DNA of 64,000 bases, taken from positions 1 to 64,000 of the forward strand of contig WNDX01000003.1 in the NCBI GenBank assembly GCA_009914615.1. The letters run 5' to 3'. Source of the stretch: Herbaspirillum frisingense. GTDB lineage: Bacteria; Pseudomonadota; Gammaproteobacteria; Burkholderiales; Burkholderiaceae_D. Below are positions 16,756-25,662 of this stretch, piece after piece. Both the position numbers and the translations under genes were made by a program. Within the stretch, counting starts at the first letter, position 1; every line of letters starts with the position of its first letter. The notes under the pieces were generated by a model. It had not been told where the DNA came from, ran no database searches, and saw only the letters and a list, made by a program, of their open reading frames with translations.

Positions 16756-18372
16756 TCAGCCCAGCAAAGGCGCCCGGCGGCCACCCAGTTGCGGCGCGCC
16801 CGCTGCGGCGCCCTGGCTGCCGCGATCCAGCGTGAACACGCCCACCAGGCGCACCAGCTTGTCGGCCTGCTCCTGCAACGACTGTGCGGCGGCGGCAGCT
16901 TGCTCCACCAGCGCGGCGTTCTGCTGCGTGGTTTCATCCATCTGGGTAATGGCGTGGCCGACCTGCTCGATGCCCGCGCTCTGTTCATGGCTGGCGGTGG
17001 CGATCTCGTGGACCACGGTGGACACCCCCTGAATGCTGGCAACCACCTCCTGCATGGTCTGGCCCGCCTGCTGCACCAGGTGCGTGCCGGCATCGACCTT
17101 GCCCACGGAGTCGTCGATCAGGGTCTTGATCTCCTTGGCCGCGGCCGCCGAACGCTGGGCCAGCGAGCGCACTTCCGACGCCACCACGGCGAAACCACGG
17201 CCCTGCTCGCCGGCGCGCGCCGCTTCCACCGCGGCGTTCAGCGCCAGGATATTGGTCTGGAAGGCGATGCCGTCGATCACGCTGATGATGTCCACGATCT
17301 TGCGCGAAGACGCGTTGATCGAGGCCATGGTATCGACCACCTGCCCCACCACTTCGCCGCCCTGGATCGCCACCTTGGAAGCACTCGACGCCAATTGGTT
17401 GGCATGCTGGGCGTTGGCCGCGTTCTGCTTCACGGTGGACGTCAGCTCTTCCATGGCCGACGCGGTCTCTTCCAGCGAGCCGGCCTGTTGTTCGGTACGG
17501 TTGGACAAGTCCATGTTGCCGGTGGCGATTTCATCCACCGAGGTCTTGATCGATTCGGTGGCGTTCTGGATGCCGTGCACGGTATCGACCAGGCGGTCGC
17601 GGGTGTAGGCCACGGCCGCCACCAGGCTGCTGTTGTCGCCGCCGGTGGTGCGGATGGTGCCGGTCAGGTCGCCGGCCGCGATCTTGCGCGCCATGTCGGC
17701 CGCCTCGGTCGGTTCGCCGCCGATGGAGCGGAAGATGTTGCGCGAGACCATGCCGGCGATCAGCGACAGCAGCACGCCCAGGCCCACCAGTACCACCACC
17801 GCCTGGATCAACGCGCGACGGAAATCGGCTTCGATGTCATCCGAATACACGCTGCAGATCAAGTCCCAGCCCCAGGGCTTGAAGCGCTTGACGAAGCCCA
17901 GCTTGGGGCTGGGCTTGTCGGTGCCGGGCCGCGGCCACCAGTATTCCAGGTAACCCTTGCCCGACGCCGAGACGCCGGTGGCGGCGATCATCTTGTAAAG
18001 CGCGTTGCCCTTGGCGTCCTTGAAATCGATCATGTTCTTGCCGTCGAGCTTGGTATTGATCGGGTGCATCACGATCACCGAGTCGGCGCCCACCACGGTC
18101 ACATAGCCGTCGCCGGTGTAGCGCTGGTCGCGCACGCGCGCGATGGCGCCTTTTTGCGCATCTTCACGGGAAAGCTTGCCGTCGGCTTCCAGCTTGGCAT
18201 AGCCGGCGATGGTCGAATAGGCCATTTCGGTCACGTCTTCCAGGCCGCGCTGGCGCTCGGCGATCTGCAGGTCGCGGGTCTGGTAGGCATGCCAGACCGA
18301 AAGGAAGAGCAAGGCGATCCAGGAAAAGACCAGGGGCAGCCAGAGTTTTTTCTTGAGCGAAAGATTGTTCAT
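16756..18372 (-). CDS. Methyl-accepting chemotaxis protein with single-Cache sensor
   Basis: A 538-residue chemoreceptor. It has a short cytoplasmic tail and TM1 (about 12-28), then a periplasmic single-Cache-type sensor (about 33-185) with [20 protein letters not shown] and [14 protein letters not shown]2 (about 190-212), a HAMP segment and the conserved signalling tip [20 protein letters not shown] with Q/E methylation-type heptads follow. This sensor class binds small organic acids in other proteins. The C terminus lacks a CheR-binding pentapeptide. The start may be ATG 18372 or 18381; neither has a strong ribosome site. Confidence 0.9.
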   Translation of the reverse strand: MNNLSLKKKLWLPLVFSWIALLFLSVWHAYQTRDLQIAERQRGLEDVTEMAYSTIAGYAKLEADGKLSREDAQKGAIARVRDQRYTGDGYVTVVGADSVIVMHPINTKLDGKNMIDFKDAKGNALYKMIAATGVSASGKGYLEYWWPRPGTDKPSPKLGFVKRFKPWGWDLICSVYSDDIEADFRRALIQAVVVLVGLGVLLSLIAGMVSRNIFRSIGGEPTEAADMARKIAAGDLTGTIRTTGGDNSSLVAAVAYTRDRLVDTVHGIQNATESIKTSVDEIATGNMDLSNRTEQQAGSLEETASAMEELTSTVKQNAANAQHANQLASSASKVAIQGGEVVGQVVDTMASINASSRKIVDIISVIDGIAFQTNILALNAAVEAARAGEQGRGFAVVASEVRSLAQRSAAAAKEIKTLIDDSVGKVDAGTHLVQQAGQTMQEVVASIQGVSTVVHEIATASHEQSAGIEQVGHAITQMDETTQQNAALVEQAAAAAQSLQEQADKLVRLVGVFTLDRGSQGAAAGAPQLGGRRAPLLG

Positions 18373-18423
18373 CGTCGGCATCGGGATGTTGTTGAAAGAG
18401 TCCGGGGTACCGATGGCAAGCAG

Positions 18424-18451
18424 CCGCGTATTGCCTCAAGGCAATACGCGG
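18424..18451. repeat. Perfect hairpin between hydantoinase and chemoreceptor genes
   Basis: CCGCGTATTGCC / GGCAATACGCGG, 12-bp arms with a 4-nt loop, without a T-run. By position it may end the hydantoinase transcript or sit in the chemoreceptor leader. Confidence 0.6.
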
Positions 18452-18559
18452 CGACCCATGCCGGCCGTAGCCGGCGTCCACCTCCCCAGCGATGTTTACG
18501 GCGCGCGGGATGGCCCGCTAAAGGGTAGGAGGCGGAAGAACGAGATTATTTATTTCCCG

Positions 18560-19984
18560 TCAGCCAGGAAGCACTTTCTTGGGGCGGGCCGGATCGGGCA
18601 AGCCGCAGGCCAGGAACTGCCCGCGGCCGACCGCGCCCAGCACGCGGCCGTCCTCCCACACCACCTCGCCGCGCGAGATCGTGGTTTCCGGCCAGCCGGT
18701 GAGGCGCATGCCTTCGTAGGGGGTGTAATCGACGTGATGGTGCAGCATCTCATTGCGCACGGTGACTTCCTTGTGCGGATCCCAGATCGCGATGTCGGCG
18801 TCGCTGCCGATGGCGATGGTGCCCTTGCGCGGATACAGGCCGTACATCTTGGCCGGATCGGTCGCGGTCAACGCCACGAAACGGTTGAGGTCGATGCGGC
18901 CCTTGCCCACGCCCTCGGAGAACAGGATAGGCATGCGCGTCTCCAGGCCCGGCGTGCCGTTGGGGATGTAACGGAACGGCACTTCCTTGCCGCCCGGCTT
19001 CTTGCCCTCGGGATCGTCATAGCGGAACGGCGCGTGGTCGGAAGAAAACACCGTGAACAGGCCGCTGGCCAGCCCGTCCCACACATATTGCTGGTTGGCC
19101 TTGTCGCGCGGCGGCGGGCTGCACACGCACTTGGCGCCGTGATAACCGTCATCCAGGTGGTCGGCGGTCAGCACCAGGTATTGCGGACAGGTCTCGGCGT
19201 GGATGCGCAGGCCGTGGCCGTGCGCCCAGCGGATCTGCTCGATGGCTTCCTTGCCCGAGACGTGCACGATCAGGATGGGCACATCCACCAGTTCCGACAG
19301 CGCGATGGCGCGGTGCGTGGCTTCGCGCTCCACCATCATGGGCCGCGAATGGGCGTGGTACTTGGGCGCGGTCAGCCCAGCTCCTTCCAGTTGCTCGGTC
19401 AGCCAGCCGATGCAGTCGGCATTCTCGGCATGCACCATCACCATCGCCCCCTCGCGCCGCGCCAGCGCCAGTAGATCGAGGATCTGGCGGTCGTTGAGCT
19501 TGAGGTCGTCATACGTCATGTAGATCTTGAAGGAGGTATAGCCCTCGCGCACCAGTTGCGGCAGTTCCTCTTTGAGCACCTTTTCGCTGGGATCGCTCAC
19601 GATCATGTGGAAGGCATAGTCAATCACCGCCTTACCCTCGGCGCGGCGGTGATAGTCTACGACCGCGGCGCGCAGCGACTGCCCCTTGGCCTGGGCCGCG
19701 AACGGGATCACCGTGGTGGTGCCGCCGCAGGCGGCCGAGATGGTGCCGCTTTCGAAATCGTCGGCCATCTTCAGGCCCTCTTCCATCGGCTGGTCCAGAT
19801 GGCAATGGGCATCCACGCCGCCGGGCAGCACCAGCTTGCCGGCCGCGTCGATCTCGCGCTTGCCCGGTGCCAGGCCGCGGCCCAGCATGGCGACCTTGCC
19901 ATCCTTGATGCCGACGTCGCATTGCATGATGTCGGAGGCGGTGGCCACGGTACCGTTGCGGATCACTACATCGAATTGTTCCAT
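18560..19984 (-). CDS. hydA: Dihydropyrimidinase / D-hydantoinase
   Basis: A 474-residue cyclic amidohydrolase that opens dihydropyrimidine or hydantoin rings to N-carbamoyl acids in the cytoplasm. All six ligands of the binuclear metal centre are visible: His60 and His62 in DAHCHLD, the carboxylated Lys153 in TSFKIYMTY, His185 in VHAEN, His241 in HVSG and Asp316 in SDHAPF. Length is normal for the family. It is the first gene after the racemase-like gene in an operon with an ABC importer, so it should act on an imported cyclic ureide. The choice between pyrimidine and hydantoin substrates cannot be made from sequence. No N-carbamoyl hydrolase gene lies in this operon. Confidence 0.92.
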   Translation of the reverse strand: MEQFDVVIRNGTVATASDIMQCDVGIKDGKVAMLGRGLAPGKREIDAAGKLVLPGGVDAHCHLDQPMEEGLKMADDFESGTISAACGGTTTVIPFAAQAKGQSLRAAVVDYHRRAEGKAVIDYAFHMIVSDPSEKVLKEELPQLVREGYTSFKIYMTYDDLKLNDRQILDLLALARREGAMVMVHAENADCIGWLTEQLEGAGLTAPKYHAHSRPMMVEREATHRAIALSELVDVPILIVHVSGKEAIEQIRWAHGHGLRIHAETCPQYLVLTADHLDDGYHGAKCVCSPPPRDKANQQYVWDGLASGLFTVFSSDHAPFRYDDPEGKKPGGKEVPFRYIPNGTPGLETRMPILFSEGVGKGRIDLNRFVALTATDPAKMYGLYPRKGTIAIGSDADIAIWDPHKEVTVRNEMLHHHVDYTPYEGMRLTGWPETTISRGEVVWEDGRVLGAVGRGQFLACGLPDPARPKKVLPG

Positions 19985-20071
19985 GGGGTTTCTCCAGAAC
20001 GCGAGGCAAGACCGCCCCGCTGCCGCTCTTGAGCGGCATGCTGTACAGCGATGAAAGAGCGCGCGCGTCGC

Positions 20072-20800
20072 TTACTTGACGTCGCGGAACAGGCTGCCCC
20101 AGCCGCGGATGCGCGACGGATCGGCGCCGGCCTGCTTGAGCGACTTCCACACCACGGTCGAAATGGTGTCGTAGATCGGGATGCCGACTTCCTTCTCCAG
20201 CTCTTCCACCAGCGGCGCGCCGCGCAGGTTGGTGCAGAAAATGGTGATGGCTTGCGGCTGGTCCCTGGCGACTTCGCGCACCATGGCGCCCAGTTCCTCG
20301 GCGCCGACTTCGGAGAAGGAGAAATTGTCCTGCTTGCGCAGATGGCGCTCCGACACGCACTCGTAGCCGGCGCCGCCGTAGTTCTTGATGATGGCGGCCT
20401 GGACGTCGTCCAGGTAGGGCGTGACCAGGCCGAAGCGCTTGACGCCGGTGAGATCGAAGATCTCGTTCAACGCCAGCACCGAGGTGCAGGCCGGGATGCC
20501 GGTGGCTTCGGTGATGCGCCGGCACAGGCGTTCGTCGGCCTCGAAACCGAGCCAGCCGGAGGACGTGCCGTTCCAGCCGATGCTGCCGACCTTGGCATGC
20601 GACAGCAGTTCGGCCGCGCGCAGGATCTCGCTGTCGTCGAACTGCGCCAGCGCCTGGTTGGACAGTGCGATCTCGGTCACGCGGAAGCGGCCGAAATGGG
20701 CGCTGGCTTCCGGGATGTCGCCGAGCATGGCGGTGGTGACCGGCTCCAGCGTGGTGTTGGAGGACAGCGTGAGCATGCCGAGCAGGGTGCGTTGAGTCAT
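20072..20800 (-). CDS. Asp/Glu racemase superfamily protein (maleate isomerase / arylmalonate decarboxylase-like)
   Basis: A 242-residue protein of the Asp/Glu racemase fold with two repeated lobes. Racemases and maleate isomerase use two Cys. By eye, the first position is Gly78 (GWNGTSSGW) while the second Cys is kept (Cys189 in TIFCTNLRG). A Gly plus one Cys is the pattern known from arylmalonate decarboxylase (Gly74/Cys188). Position in a hydantoinase operon would suggest a hydantoin or amino-acid racemase, but the single Cys argues for isomerase, decarboxylase or another activity. It starts 12 bp after the ATPase gene stop, within the operon. Confidence 0.75.
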   Translation of the reverse strand: MTQRTLLGMLTLSSNTTLEPVTTAMLGDIPEASAHFGRFRVTEIALSNQALAQFDDSEILRAAELLSHAKVGSIGWNGTSSGWLGFEADERLCRRITEATGIPACTSVLALNEIFDLTGVKRFGLVTPYLDDVQAAIIKNYGGAGYECVSERHLRKQDNFSFSEVGAEELGAMVREVARDQPQAITIFCTNLRGAPLVEELEKEVGIPIYDTISTVVWKSLKQAGADPSRIRGWGSLFRDVK

Positions 20801-20811
20801 GGGATGTCCTT

Positions 20812-21603
20812 TCAGGCCGCCAGCCTGGCGGCGTCGGCATGCGCCAGCGCCGATTCCTCGCGGATCAGGCTCAGCACATGGCGCTTGTATTGGTTGAATT
20901 CCTGCGTGGTGGTGTCGCGCGGGCGCGGCAGGTCGATGTCGATCAGCTCGCGCATGCGGCCGGGGCGATGCGTCATCACCGCCACCTTGGTGGCCAGGAT
21001 CAGCGCCTCGTCCACGCTGTGGGTCACGAACACGATGGTACCTTCATAGCGCTGCCACAGCGCGACCAGTTCTTCCTGCATTTCCATCTTGGTCTGCGCA
21101 TCGAGCGCGGCGAAGGGTTCGTCCATCAGGATCACCGACGGATTCTGCAGCAGGGCACGGGCGATGCCCACCCGCTGCGCCATGCCGCCGGACAGCTCGC
21201 TGGGATAGTGGTTCTCGAAACCCTTGAGCTTGACCGTCTCGATGAAGGGCTGCGCCGCGGCGCGCCGCTCGATGGCGCTCTTGCCCTGCAGCTTCAGCGA
21301 GAAAGCGACGTTGTCCCAGACCGGCAGCCAGGGCATGAGGTTGGCTTGCTGGAACACCATGCCGCGGTCGGCGCCGGGGCCGGCGATGTGCTTGCCGGCC
21401 ACCTTGACCTCGCCGCCGGTCGGGAACTCGAAACCGGCGATCATGTTCAGCAGCGTGGACTTGCCGCAGCCCGAGGGGCCGAGCAGGCAGAGGAATTCCT
21501 TCTTCTCCAGCTTCAGGCTGACGTGGTCGATCGCCAGCATGTCGGTGCCACGTTTGCGATCCTTGAACACCTTGACGATGTCGTTCAATTCGATGAATGC
21601 CAT
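20812..21603 (-). CDS. ABC transporter ATP-binding protein, nitrate/sulfonate/taurine type
   Basis: 263 residues with Walker [10 protein letters not shown] (about 43-51), Q-loop FQQANLMPW, signature LSGGMAQRVGIARAL and Walker B VILMDEPFAALD. These wordings match the SsuB/TauB/NrtD group. It energises the importer formed with the permease just upstream (11-bp gap) and the frameshifted binding protein. Genomic context points to a cyclic ureide or related nitrogen compound as substrate rather than a sulfonate. Confidence 0.9.
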   Translation of the reverse strand: MAFIELNDIVKVFKDRKRGTDMLAIDHVSLKLEKKEFLCLLGPSGCGKSTLLNMIAGFEFPTGGEVKVAGKHIAGPGADRGMVFQQANLMPWLPVWDNVAFSLKLQGKSAIERRAAAQPFIETVKLKGFENHYPSELSGGMAQRVGIARALLQNPSVILMDEPFAALDAQTKMEMQEELVALWQRYEGTIVFVTHSVDEALILATKVAVMTHRPGRMRELIDIDLPRPRDTTTQEFNQYKRHVLSLIREESALAHADAARLAA

Positions 21604-21614
21604 GATGATCTCTC

Positions 21615-22430
21615 TTATGCCTTGCCTTGGACGGTGGAAACCTGCTGCCAGCGCAGCATCGAATTCATGATCTGCTTCAGGATCCAGTCCGCCAGGAAGC
21701 CCAGCAAACCGATGCTGATCATCGCCGCGATCACCAGGTCGTAGCGCAGGAAATAATACGAATCCCACAGCGCATAGCCCAGGCCGCTCTTGACCGCCAC
21801 CATCTCGGCCGTGACCGTCAGCATCCAGGCGCTGCCGATGCCGATGCGCAGGCCGGCGAAGATGCTGGGCATGGCCGCCGGCAGGATCACGAAGCGCAGC
21901 AACTGGCCCTGTCGGGCGCCGGCCATGGCGGCGGCGCGCAGCAGGTTGCGGTCGGCCGTCTTCACGCCGTGCACGGTATTCATCAGGATCGGGAAGAAGG
22001 CCCCCAGGAACACCAGGAAGATGGCCGGCTTGTTGGCGATGCCGAACCAGATGATGGCCAGCGGGATCCACGACACCGGCGGGATCGGACGCAGCATCTG
22101 CACGGTCGGCTCGATGGCGCGCTCGACCCAGCGCCACCAGCCGATCGCCACGCCCAGCGCGATGCCGGAGACGGCGGCGATCAGATAGCCGGCGGTCACC
22201 CGCAGGCAGCTGGCCAGGGCGTCGTAGATCCACTTGCCGCTGCTGTCCTGGGCCGACTCGTTGATGCCGAAGATCCAATCCATCCAGGTCGAGAATACCC
22301 GCGACGGCGCCGGCAGCAGCGATGCCGGGATCACGCCGGAACGCGAGAACGCCTCCCAGAACAGCACCAGCAGCAGCGGAACCGCGAAGCGCCACTTGGC
22401 CTCCGACAGGGAACGCATCAATCCATTCAT
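21615..22430 (-). CDS. ABC transporter permease, nitrate/sulfonate/taurine type
   Basis: A 271-residue inner-membrane protein with about six helices and the binding-protein-dependent transport signature. The coupling-helix EAA loop is readable as AAAMAGARQGQLLRFVILPAA. PIPPVSWIPLAIIWFG is diagnostic of the SsuC/TauC family. An extra loop near residues 45-70 (GINESAQDSSGKWIYDALAS) matches the usual periplasmic segment. It lies 24 bp downstream of the binding-protein gene and 11 bp upstream of the ATPase gene, one operon. Confidence 0.9.
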   Translation of the reverse strand: MNGLMRSLSEAKWRFAVPLLLVLFWEAFSRSGVIPASLLPAPSRVFSTWMDWIFGINESAQDSSGKWIYDALASCLRVTAGYLIAAVSGIALGVAIGWWRWVERAIEPTVQMLRPIPPVSWIPLAIIWFGIANKPAIFLVFLGAFFPILMNTVHGVKTADRNLLRAAAMAGARQGQLLRFVILPAAMPSIFAGLRIGIGSAWMLTVTAEMVAVKSGLGYALWDSYYFLRYDLVIAAMISIGLLGFLADWILKQIMNSMLRWQQVSTVQGKA

Positions 22431-22454
22431 GGCGACTCCTTCCTCGATCCCGGA

Positions 22455-23494
22455 TCAATAACCCAGCTCGGACTTCGGCTTGCCCGTGACGCTCATCAGG
22501 AAGCTGTAGTCCATGTTCTTCTCGGCCTGCGCCGAGACATCGCTGGAGACGTACTTCAGATCCTTCATCATGCCGGCGATGGCCTTGGTCTGGGTGCGGT
22601 ACATGCGGTAGTCGGGATAGGCGTTGTTGAGCGCCTCGGTGGCGATCTTGGGACCAGGCCGGTGCCCTTGACGATGCTGTTGATCCAGCCCTGCTTGTCC
22701 TTCTGCAGACCGTCCACCAGCTTGACCACCGCAGCCACGGTTTCCTTCACCTCGGCCGGATGCTCCTTGATCACGTCCGAACGGGTCACGATCAGGTTGG
22801 TCAGGCGGCCGGCGGCCTGGTCATACGGATAAGCGAAATGCTTGCCCACGCCGGTCATGCGGATCTGCGACGCGAAGGGTTCGACCGAGCAGATCAGCTC
22901 GACCTCGCCGCGCGACAGCGCCGCCGCGTGGTCGGACGGATTGGGGATGTTCACGAACTGCACGTCCTTGGACGGATCGATGCCATGCCCGGCCAGCTCG
23001 CCGCGCATGTGCAGATCCTGCGCGTTGCCGCGCGAGGCGGCGATGCGGAAGGGCTTGCCCTGGGCCTTGTACTCGGCGATCAGCTTCTTCAGGCCGGCCC
23101 AGTCGTCGGAGGCCAGCTTGGTGTCCTTGCCCACCAGCATCTCGGAACCGCCGTTGACCTGGCCCGACACCGCCACCAGATCGAAGCCCTTGTCCAGGCC
23201 GCTCACGTAAGCCAGGTAAGTCACCTGGGCGATATCCACGCTCTTGGACACCAGCGCGGTCAGCGCATCGCTGCCGGCGGTGAAATTGATGCCTTCGATC
23301 TCCACGTTCTGCGCCAGCGCCGGCACCATGGACATCGACATGCAATGCGCGCATTTGGCATAAGCCAGCTTGATCCTGGGCTTGGACTGGGCGGCGGCGG
23401 AACCGGCGGCCAGCGCGCCGCAGGCCAGCACGGCGGCCAATGCGGCGGCTTTCAGGAACAGGCCGGACGAGGACTTGCGATCTTGCTTTTGCAT
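22455..23494 (-). pseudogene. ABC substrate-binding protein with a C-terminal frameshift
   Basis: The gene starts at ATG 23494 with AAGGAG upstream and a signal peptide (LKAAALAAVLACGALAAGSAAAQ). The uninterrupted frame stops at 22568 after a meaningless tail. Near 22652-22656 one G is missing on the coding strand: restoring it turns GTGLVPRS into GTGLGPKIATEALNNAYPDY and continues to KNMDYSFLMSVTGKPKSELGY with a stop at 22455. The intact product would be about 346 residues, normal for NMT1/SsuA-like proteins. The missing base is in a GGG run, so base-calling error is a live alternative to true mutation. Unusually, KCAHCMSMS (a CXXC pair) follows the mature N terminus. It is the first gene of the importer/hydantoinase operon. 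Confidence 0.85.
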
Positions 23495-23527
23495 CGTTTT
23501 TCTCCTTCAGATGAACAAACCACAGAC

Positions 23528-23542
23528 AAATTGTGACAATTT
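23528..23542. promoter_or_regulatory. Predicted GntR operator, operon side
   Basis: Perfect palindrome AAATTGTGACAATTT centred 41 bp upstream of the binding-protein ATG. Its core TTGT-G-ACAA fits the TNGT-N-ACNA form known for FadR-type GntR regulators. A second copy of the 11-bp core lies before the regulator gene. Confidence 0.7.
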
Positions 23543-23783
23543 AATTTTTCATTGCCACGATTTATGCAAATGGTGTGCCAGCAAAGAGAATTGCTCTGGG
23601 AAAATTGGGACGAGGTCTCGGGAAGCCCTATTTATATGAGGCAGAGATCACATCGCCGTGGAAGATTCCTTGGAAGAAAGGGAGAAAAATCGCACCAATC
23701 TGCGACCTGATGACGGTGCACCGGCGGAAAACTGCGCCAAAAACGTGCGCCAAACAGAAAATTTTATGTGGAAATATTTTTAT

Positions 23784-23799
23784 AAAATTGTGACAATAA
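23784..23799. promoter_or_regulatory. Predicted GntR operator, regulator side
   Basis: AAAATTGTGACAATAA contains the same ATTGTGACAAT core (23787-23797) as the operon-side site and lies about 95 bp before gntR. Two identical cores in one divergent region support autoregulation plus control of the operon. Confidence 0.65.
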
Positions 23800-23889
23800 A
23801 ATTCCACAATTTTCGGCTATCATGACGCCACCCTATCGCAGTCTTCGATCCAGCCAAACACAAGCGCTACGCGCACACGCCGAGACGAC

Positions 23890-24660
23890 ATGAGCACCAG
23901 CACCGCCGTATCCGGCCGCAGGAAAAGCGGCAGCAGCAAGCAGGACAAACCCGACAACAGCCCGCTCCCGGGCCAGGCCATCAGTGCCCGGCCGATGGCC
24001 GGCGACGCCATCTACGAACGCATCCTGGGTTCGATCATGGAACACCGCCTCACGCCGGGCACCAAGCTGGTCGAAGAAAAGCTGGCCGGCATCTTCGGCG
24101 TCAACCGCACCCGCGTACGCGAAGTGCTGGCGCGCCTGTCGCACGAAGGCCTGATCACCACCATCCCCAACCGCGGCGCCTTCGTCGCCAGCCCGACGCC
24201 GGAAGAAGCGCGCAACATCTTCGCCGCCCGCCGCCTGCTGGAGCCGGCCCTGCTGCGCCACCTGTGCGAGCAGACCCGTCCCGAACACATCGCCCAGCTG
24301 CGCGCCCACGTCGCCGAAGAAGCGCGCGCCCGCGAAAGCAACGACCGCCGCGCCATCATCCGCCTCTCGGGCGAATTCCACATCCGCATCGCCGACATGG
24401 TGGAAAACACCGTCATGAGCAAGATGATGCGCGAACTGGCCTCGCTCACCTGCCTGATCATCGTCCTCTACGACTCCCCCACGGTTCCCGCCTGCACCCA
24501 CGACGAACACGGCGACATCATCAACGCCATCGCCGCCGGCCGCACCGAAGACGCCGTGGCGGCAATGCTGGAACATCTCGACCACATCGAGGAAGTGCTG
24601 GATATGTCGGCGCCGCCGGGGGAGGATGAGGATCTGGAGGCGATGCTGGGGATGGTTTGA
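23890..24660 (+). CDS. GntR-family regulator, FCD subfamily
   Basis: 256 residues. A low-complexity basic tail (1-35) precedes the winged helix (about 38-105: AIYERILGSIMEHRLTPGTK, then GVNRTRVREVLARLSHEGL). The FCD ligand domain follows (about 115-240), with metal-type histidines in GEFHIRIADM and HDEHGDII. It is divergent from the ABC/hydantoinase operon and is the obvious regulator of it; FCD proteins usually release DNA when a pathway carboxylate or ureide binds. It ends LEAMLGMV, closely echoing the second GntR protein at 52288-53151, so the two are paralogues. Confidence 0.9.
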   Translation: MSTSTAVSGRRKSGSSKQDKPDNSPLPGQAISARPMAGDAIYERILGSIMEHRLTPGTKLVEEKLAGIFGVNRTRVREVLARLSHEGLITTIPNRGAFVASPTPEEARNIFAARRLLEPALLRHLCEQTRPEHIAQLRAHVAEEARARESNDRRAIIRLSGEFHIRIADMVENTVMSKMMRELASLTCLIIVLYDSPTVPACTHDEHGDIINAIAAGRTEDAVAAMLEHLDHIEEVLDMSAPPGEDEDLEAMLGMV

Positions 24661-24680
24661 CGCGCGGCGTATCAAGGAAG

Positions 24681-24713
24681 AAAGCGGGCATGGGAACACG
24701 TCCGCTTTTTTTG
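24681..24713 (+). terminator. Terminator of gntR
   Basis: Stem AAAGCGG / CCGCTTT with a long loop, followed by TTTTT, 21 bp beyond the stop codon. Confidence 0.7.
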
Positions 24714-24786
24714 CGAGATTGCGCACGCCAGCGTTGGTACGCAGCGGTACGGCTGCTCAGCCCTAACCACGTCCGATGAAGCGCAA

Positions 24787-24900
24787 CCGACGTCACCGGA
24801 TCCCGGCCTGCGCCGGGCCGACGGAGGTGGTGGCAACCTAGCCTGCCTTGTCAGTTTTTGGGCGTGTCGTCCTGAAGAACGTCAGGAAACGGCGTCTTTC
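24787..24900. repeat. Pair of REP-like hairpin elements, inverted
   Basis: The first element carries the stem CCCGGCCTGCGCCGGG (about 24802-24817). The second begins GTCGTCCTGAAGAACGTCAG at 24866. They match, in inverted orientation, the hairpin units of the array at 38803-39440 and the copies at 43876-44099, forming a dispersed repeat family. Confidence 0.6.
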
Positions 24901-24931
24901 ATCACATCAAGCGGCGCAAGAAAACGCACGC

Positions 24932-25576
24932 TCACTCCTTCAACATCCCCACCACCAGCCCCACCAATTCATCCTCGAACTGCCGGGTTCCCAACAACGG
25001 CGACTCCTCCAGGGAGGCGCTCCGGATCACCCCCATCACCGCCCGCGTCAACACAAACAGCGTGGCCGCATTCGCCGGCCGCAAGCCGCTTCCTTCCATC
25101 CGCGCCAGTGCCACGGAGATATGCTCCGCCCCTTCGCGCATGGCCTGCATGATGTTTTCGTGGTGATCCATGCGCCAGGCCAGCCGTATCATCGAGCGCT
25201 TGAACGGCCCGCCCGCGCCGAACGCCTCGATCAGCAGGCGGATCCGCTCGCGGATGATGCGCTCCGGCGGCGCGCCCTCGGCCACCGACTTCGCCAGGGC
25301 CGCCTGCATCTCATCCATCACCTTGCGCCGCCCGCGATGGATCATCGCCAGCAGGATCGCTTCCTTGGTCGGGAAGTACTGATACAACGTACCGATGGAA
25401 AAACCGGCCCGTTCGGCGATCTTGTTGGTGGTGAGCTGCGCCTCGCCTTGTTCATCGACGATCTGAGCAGTCGCATCGAAAATGGTCTCGATGGTGCGCT
25501 GCGCCCTGTCCTGCACCGGCTGCTTGCGCATGGCCTGCGCGGCTTCCGGGGTTTTCTTCTTGCGCCCAAGTGCCAT
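24932..25576 (-). CDS. TetR-family transcriptional regulator
   Basis: 214 residues with a TetR helix-turn-helix at about 26-75 (RTIETIFDATAQIVDEQGEA, then NKIAERAGFSIGTLYQYFPT). The C-terminal ligand domain is unassigned. It is transcribed divergently from a metal-dependent hydrolase with an 86-bp gap, so it probably represses that gene and perhaps the following enoyl-CoA hydratase-like gene. The start gives a Lys-rich tail (MALGRKKKTPEA) common in this family. Confidence 0.9.
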   Translation of the reverse strand: MALGRKKKTPEAAQAMRKQPVQDRAQRTIETIFDATAQIVDEQGEAQLTTNKIAERAGFSIGTLYQYFPTKEAILLAMIHRGRRKVMDEMQAALAKSVAEGAPPERIIRERIRLLIEAFGAGGPFKRSMIRLAWRMDHHENIMQAMREGAEHISVALARMEGSGLRPANAATLFVLTRAVMGVIRSASLEESPLLGTRQFEDELVGLVVGMLKE

Positions 25577-25662
25577 GGTGAAAACTGAGCCCTAAACGAG
25601 TTGAGGAAGATCCTGCAAAACTGAATAATGCTCATATTCCAAGTCCGCAGCAAGTCCAGATC

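Larger units (their letters stand above)
23495..23889. promoter_or_regulatory. Divergent control region of the hydantoinase operon and gntR
   Basis: 395 bp of AT-rich DNA, much lower in GC than its surroundings, between two divergent transcripts. It holds the two palindromes listed separately, one close to each start codon. No ORF inside it looks protein-like. Confidence 0.7.

Noticed and set aside
16450-18528. A 692-codon plus-strand ORF opposite the chemoreceptor gene
   Set aside because: Shadow frame of a clear methyl-accepting chemotaxis gene; no recognisable domain.
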